Assembly: GCF_947179165.1 (NCBI RefSeq)
Contig: NC_077247.1
Location: 41,336,935-41,400,934 of the forward strand
DNA from: Solanum dulcamara
Lineage: Eukaryota; Streptophyta; Magnoliopsida; Solanales; Solanaceae
Direction of reading: 5' to 3'
DNA: 64,000 nt
Of the stretch, positions 58,701 through 64,000 are shown piece by piece. The notes under the pieces are model-generated. The model searched no databases. It was given only the letters and a program-made list of their open reading frames with translations, and was not told the origin of the DNA. The position numbers and the translations under genes are program-made. The stretch's first letter is position 1. Every line of letters starts with the position of its first letter.

Positions 58701-61228
58701 GGCAGTGAATTGTTTCACCCATAGATAGCCGGATGAAGGAAGACCCTCAGGTCTGTTTGGAGGGAAGGAAAGCATTCCCATCACCCAACCAAACCAAAAT
58801 ATGAAGTCTAACATAACACAAATTTTCATTTAGCATTATAGCCAATGAAGTTCAGGTTGGGATGTTCTTCCATCATACTAACTTATCAAGTACTGCTCTA
58901 ATATCTTCTTTTGCCCTACCCTATAATACTACTTTTACCTGTAACTCGTTGCTAGATAGATAAGGACTGAATTGTGCAAAACAAATTTTAGCTTATCATT
59001 TAAAAATTGGCCAGTCAAAAAGATTATTATAAGAATTGGCCAGTCAAAACAACAACATACCCATAGTTAGTATTCCCACAAGTGGAGCCTAGGGAGGGTA
59101 GAGTATACGCAAACCTTACCCCTATGATAGAGAGGTTATTTTCGAAAGACACTCGGTTCAAGAAAAACCATTTCAAAGTAGGTCGGGAAAAGAAATAGTG
59201 GAAGCGAAAAGCCATAGAAAAACTATAGAAAGCATGTCAAAGCATTCTGAAAAAGGAACAGTAGTTACAACAAATGACACAGTAATCGAAGTACAAGAAA
59301 CAAGAAATAGTAACAAAAATCGAAGAACAAGAATTGGCTAGTCAAAACCCCGAAATAAGCCCGGACTTGCCCTGTCTAATTCATTTAAAAAGGGGCCTGG
59401 GTCAATTGCTTCTTCCACTTCACAGTTCACAAGAATAATCTGGCCCGAGAAGGCATGTTTAAAGTGTGCTTGAACCTGCGGCCTACACACCCTCCACTTT
59501 GGTGTTCCGTCCACACCGACCGTATTAACACGTATAGTTAAGCAAAGTGACGCTCTCCTGGATAAATTGGTTAAGGCATTGGAAAGAATTTATGCTCCCT
59601 AATTACAACTATTTACAGCTCAAAAAAGAATTAACATCATTTCTGCTTTTCTTTTTTACCAAATTTACAGAAAGAAAAACAAATCTCCACAATCTTTTAT
59701 AATCAAGACATCCCCAAAAGCCAACTTGGGTGCACGGTCCAAAACTTGGTGGACAATGAACTCGCCCTTTTACCCTTCTTCACTTCAATATCAGGCTTTT
59801 ATAGATAAGAGTTTGAACTCATGACGTGCATCTAATTCACATTAGGCGTTGCCCTCTTACCAGTGAAAGAAAGTCCGGAGAGCAAATCTCAACAAAATAT
59901 ATGGCCAAAAGGTTATTAAAGACTCCTAATACAGGGACGTTTATGGGTCACTTTTTTAAAACAACTACCACACTCTGTACAAGTAACCTGTAATGTTAAG
60001 CCTCAAATTTCTTTTGAAAATTGAACAGAAGCTTCCAAAAGATAGCATGTCCTAAATGAAACATGAAAACACTTGTTAATTCTTTAAAAGAAATAAAAAA
60101 TGAAACCACTTACTGAGAGAGGGGATGCTTTGAGCTTCTTCTGAGGACGGTTCCCTTGATCAGAGTCAGATACAGCACCAGGTACAGCTAATAAACTTTC
60201 TTTGTACCTTAGGCATGACCGCAACTGACATACGGAAAATACAGGATCCAGAATCTACATTAAAATTTCCGGAGTGAAAATTATATTAATATAATCCAAA
60301 TAATTGTTGAGAAAGTCAGCTGGCTTTCTATCATTAATTGTATATTCTTTGCTTAGAAATGATCACACAATTCACCTATTGGCACATCTAACATTTATCT
60401 TTTGTTATTGTTACATCTTTATGAGCAAAGAGGAGAATCATTGATTGGAAAGCAATGACCACTTCCCACAACTATAATGGCACAGGCTGAGACACAACTT
60501 CTTACAACATAGACACGCTCAGACTCATATATCATAAAAATACTACTCCTGTTTTATATTACTTGGCCCCTATTGACCTGACACACGCCTTAAGAAAGCT
60601 TTAACTAGAGGTGTATTTTATTAAACTAACCTTATTAATGATATTTTGGAACTTTAAATTTGACTACTACTACTTTATGTAGTTATTTAATACCAAGGAT
60701 AGAAAGAAAAAGATCTAATAAAATTCTCTCGATCTCATAAATTGAACAAGTAAATTGGAACAACTATTTTTAGTATGGGGCCAGCTAACATGAAACAGAG
60801 GGAGTATAAAAGTAACACCCATTCTAGAAATAGGCAAGTATAGGGAGAACGTTGAGTCATGTGCAATGTAGGTGAAGGGAAAAGCGGGTAGTGTGTACCT
60901 CGTCAACTTCCCATGAAAGGGCAACAACACTTTGCCGAAGCAACAACTTCAATCTTTCCTTTCCAAAGTTCGAAACATGTGATCCAAAACAATCAGAAAA
61001 TAAGGAAGCAGAACCACCAGTATATCTAAACTCTTTGGCGAAATAGCCATCCATACTACTATTCTTTTCTTCGACAGCACCATTTACTTTCCCAGATTTC
61101 TCAAATATCTGATCTGAAATTGGAAGAAAATCTTCATCCTGAGAAATTAACTCAGCCACCTCAGATGCAAAAAGCCCAAAGTAATCTGGTCCCTTTCTGT
61201 TGCATTCAGTCGAAGCAACCCGGCCCAT
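55709..61228 (-). CDS. NET (extra-terminal) domain protein of unknown function
   Basis: Seven exons: 60899-61228, 60114-60254, 58473-58628, 58181-58270, 58025-58083, 55864-56014, 55709-55777; 331 residues in frame. The N-terminal ~110 residues (MGRVASTECNRKGPDYFGLF...) look like a plant-specific region: IFEKSGKVNG, RLKLLLRQSVVALSWEVDE. A Ser/Lys/Glu-rich middle (about 150-210) is probably disordered, then a short helical stretch (VHNDLQFLLQNDSAKVESVM). The C-terminus resembles the NET domain of BET proteins: LMTLPEKHHLRQLIRNLPPK and EVHVDLENEDKATLWRLYFY. No bromodomain is present, so it is not a complete BET/GTE protein. NET domains bind peptide motifs of chromatin regulators, so a nuclear role is a guess. 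Confidence 0.82.
56015..58024 (-). other. 2-kb intron of the NET-domain gene
   Basis: Fifth intron. Two AT-rich frames (56346-56537, 56644-56838) are open by chance and have no recognisable similarity. No inverted repeat of note was found. Confidence 0.5.
58629..60113 (-). other. Second intron of the NET-domain gene, partly LINE
   Basis: 1.49 kb. Besides the LINE insertion at 59051-59328 there is a third partial copy of the flank (AATTGGCCAGTCAAAA at 59005), just left of the target site, so the target lay in a short direct repeat. The rest is unassigned. Confidence 0.5.
59051..59328 (-). mobile_element. RTE LINE 3' end in an intron of the NET-domain gene
   Basis: The flanks AAGAATTGGC(C/T)AGTCAAAAC (59031-59050 and 59329-59348) are a 20-bp direct repeat with one mismatch, a convincing target duplication. 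The interior begins with an AACAACATAC tail complement and has the GGAGGGTAGAGTATACGC..CTTACCCCTATG signature of the LINE 3' UTR. It retains no RT sequence. Confidence 0.85.
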
Positions 61229-61439
61229 TTAAGATAATAGCTTCAATGCCAACTTTAGCACTGAATTACTATTGGATTAGTGGTGGTAGCACTCACAAAA
61301 GTGTTACTGCAAAGCAAAAACAAAACCAGGTTGACTGCTAAGTTGCCAGAGTAACACAGAGGGAGCTCTTCACAATCAAGAAAATAAAGTAGCTAACATA
61401 AATATAAACTAGACATGGGGTTGTGTCGTATATATTGAA

Positions 61440-63212
61440 AGACAAGGATTACAACAACTATATTCCCACAAGTGGGGTCTAGGAAGAGCGAGGTATATGC
61501 GGACCTTATCCCTACCTTTGAGGAGTAGAGTGGTTGTTCCAATAGACCCTCGGCTCAAGAAAATTATTTTCAAAAGGTTTGAAAAAAAAAAGCAAGATTA
61601 AAACATCAAGATAAAATACTTAAGTAATTAAAGTATAGATAGTACGAATATTAAGGATAACCAAAGAAAAAGAAACCATAATAGTAATAAAATTGAAGAT
61701 TAAGATAATGCTAGCATACTAGTAATAATATTGAATAGTAAGGGAACAGAGAGAAGTTTCAATCTAGGACCCTGCTCTACCACTATAATAAGAAAACAAT
61801 CTACTATCTACTAACCGTCTATTATAACCCTCGACCTCCACATTTTTCTATGTAGGGACATGTTCTCGATGATCCGCAAATGAGTCATGTCATGTTGAAT
61901 CACTTCCCCCAAATTCTTTTTCGGTCTACCTCTACCTCCCCTCAAACCAATCACCGTCAGCCTCTCACACCTCCTTATTGGGCATCTATGCTCCTCCTCC
62001 GCACATGCCTGAACCATCAAAGTCTCGCTTTCCACATCTTGTCCACCACAACAACTACTCCTACCCTGCCCCGTATTTTGTCTCTTCTAGAATGACCGCA
62101 CATTCATCAAAGCATCATCATTTCTAGTACCTTCATCATCTGAAGGTGTGAATTCTTAACTGCCCAACATCTCACCCCACAACATAGTCAATCTAACAAC
62201 CACTCAATATAACTTGCCTTTAAGTCTCGATGACACTTTCTTACCACATAGGACACCAGATGCAAGCCTTCATTTCATCCACTCCGCGCAAATCTGATAA
62301 GCAACATCCTCATCGATCTCCCCATTTCTTTGAAATATAGACTCAAGATATTTGAAGCTTCATTTCTGGGAGATGTCTAGTAACTCAATCCTCAATTTCC
62401 CATCCACCTCTTGTGATGCGACACTAAACTTGCACTCTATGTACTTTGTTTTAGTCGTGCTCAACCTGAAGCCAATAGACTATAAAGTTTGTCTCCATAT
62501 CTCTAATTTATCATCAACTTTGTCGCATGTCTCATCGATCAATATTATGTCATCTGAGGCAAATAATAGATTGAGAGTTGATCCTTGGTGCAATCCCATA
62601 TCGACCAGAAAGTGTTTTGAGTCTCTTCCTACTGTCCTCACTCAAGTCTTGGCTCTATCATACATGTCCTAGCTCTCTAATGCAAGTGCTAATGCATGTC
62701 ACAGGTATACCTTAGACTCTAAGTATCTCTACGAAACCTCCCTAGGGACTTTATTGTATGCCTCTTCTACATCAATGAACACCATTATCTTAGTCTTTTT
62801 GCCTCTCCATGTACTGTTCCAACAATCTCCTCAAGAGGTGAATGGTTTCCGTAGTCGATTACCCCGACATGAATCCAAATTGGTGCTTAGATATAGACAC
62901 ATTCCTCCTCATCCTCATCGTGATCACCCTATCCCTAACTTTCATAGTATGGTAGAGTAGTTTGATACCACTATAGATATTGCAATTTTGGATATTGTCC
63001 TTGTTCTTGTACAACACAATATTGTACTCCACCTCTATTCTTCGATCATTCTAGTCATCTTGAAATGACATTAAACAATCTAGTTAACCCCTCTAAACTC
63101 ATGTTGACTGCGCTCTTCCAGAACTCGACAAAAATCTCAATCTCGTTTGGCCCGATCGCTTCTCCCCCTCACATCTTACAAATTGCCCCCTTAACCTCCT
63201 CAAACTTAATAC
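61440..63212 (-). mobile_element. Decayed RTE LINE, copy A
   Basis: Reading leftward, fragments of the RTE reverse transcriptase occur in order: FVEFWKSAVNMSLEGLTRLF (63100-63160), RRNVSISKHQFGFMSG (62865-62910), YVDD-region remnants near 62540, and RGGRGRPKKNLGEVIQHDMT (61890-61950), with many stops and frameshifts. The 3' end AACAACTATATTCCCACAAG lies at 61454. It is older than the copy at 39834. Its left-hand neighbour is the promoter side of the NET-domain gene. Confidence 0.8.
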
Positions 63213-64000
63213 ATCTGCAGACCTTATCATTACCTCTTCAAGGGAGAGAGGTTGTTTTCGAAAGATACTCGGCTCAAGTAAATTAAAACAGTAATTAAAA
63301 GAAAAACATGACAATTAATAGCAAAGTAATGCGGAATTAGGGAGCATATATGCAAGGAACCGTAACAATAACAAGGTCACCTAAACACACAGTAAACCAC
63401 ATGAATATGCTAATACTACGACCAACACAAAGCTCAAAACTCCCACCCAACCAAAGACATAAATAGGCTAGTAATACGAACAACTCTCAACTACCTACTA
63501 CCTTTCTACCATTATCCGCGACCTCCATACCCTTATATCTAAGATCATATCTTCAATAAAATGAAGATGTGTCATATCCTGCCTCACCTCCTGAATATTT
63601 CTTTTACTTTTTTTTGATCCCTCTATATCTGGCCTCCCACACCTCCTTATTGGGACATCCACACATCTCCTCTTCATATGCCCAAACTATATCAATCTCC
63701 CTTCCCTTTTCTTGTCCATCACGAAGGTCACTCCTACTTTGTCTCGAATTTCCTCATTTTTAATCATATCGCTCCTAATATGCGCACACATCCATCTCAA
63801 CATCCTCATTTCCATCACTTGTATCTTCTAAACCTGAGAGTTCTTAACTGGTCAACACTCCACCCTATACAATAAAGTTGATCTAACCATCACTCTATAA
63901 AACTTACCTTAAAGTTTTAGTGGTACCTTTTGGTCACACAAGAAGTCAGATGCAAGCCTCCATTTCATCCATATCGCACCAATACAATATGTAGCATCAT
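63213..64000 (-). mobile_element. Decayed RTE LINE, copy B, runs off the right edge
   Basis: GCAGACCTTATCATTACCTC at 63216 and GAAAGATACTCGGCTCAAG near 63260 repeat the 3' UTR signature of copy A, so a second copy starts here. Later parts (CCCACACCTCCTTATTGGGA, CTCATTTCCATCACTTG) match the complement of the RT C-terminus at 40440-40680. It continues past 64000. Copies A and B are head-to-tail or nested. Confidence 0.75.

Overview
The window is plant nuclear DNA. Its genes have many short exons with GT..AG introns, its intergenic sequence is AT-rich, and it is loaded with small inverted-repeat transposons and RTE-type LINE copies. The repeat families (a GGGCGGAGCCACC hAT MITE, a GTGTTTGGTA element, TGATACAT foldbacks, RTE LINEs with TTG-repeat tails) look like those of Solanaceae, so a Solanum-like species such as tomato or potato is my best guess. 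That is from recalled family resemblance, not from a search.

Nine protein-coding genes can be reconstructed; all splice joins given keep the reading frame. From left to right: a GPI transamidase subunit GAA1 gene (minus, cut by the left edge at 509-3147); an AGC-VIIIa/D6PK-type protein kinase (plus, 12973-15928); an Apd1/Aim32-type sucrase/ferredoxin-like Fe-S protein (plus, 18789-22478); an ARM-repeat protein (minus, 23452-24957); a glucose-6-phosphate 1-epimerase-like protein (plus, 31149-35531); a chalcone-isomerase-fold protein (minus, 36071-37152); a uridine kinase/UPRTase fusion (minus, 41849-45862); a PMT-type Golgi methyltransferase (minus, 47237-51185); and a NET-domain protein (minus, 55709-61228). 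The genes are not an operon or a shared pathway; they are ordinary single-copy neighbours. The kinase and the Fe-S protein are neighbours that, as I recall, are also paired in Arabidopsis.

Between and inside the genes lie transposons. The clearest are a Mutator-like element with ~270-300 bp terminal inverted repeats carrying a piece of a GT47 (exostosin) gene just upstream of the Fe-S gene (17463-18632); a 5'-truncated RTE LINE bounded by an exact 16-bp target duplication (39834-41477); a hAT MITE in an intron with a 7/8 target duplication (31658-31835); a miniature LTR (TRIM-like) relic with a tRNA-Met primer-binding site in an intron (about 23800-24060); an 80-bp foldback in another intron (24592-24667); and decayed LINE copies at the right edge (61440-64000). 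The 3148-11700, 25000-30650 and 51500-55600 stretches are mostly such repeats or anonymous AT-rich DNA.

I found no clearly new biological system. The items most worth a second look are the gene-capturing Mutator-like element abutting a promoter, the tandem duplication of the first untranslated exon of the uridine kinase gene (with a short upstream ORF), and the intronic hairpin.
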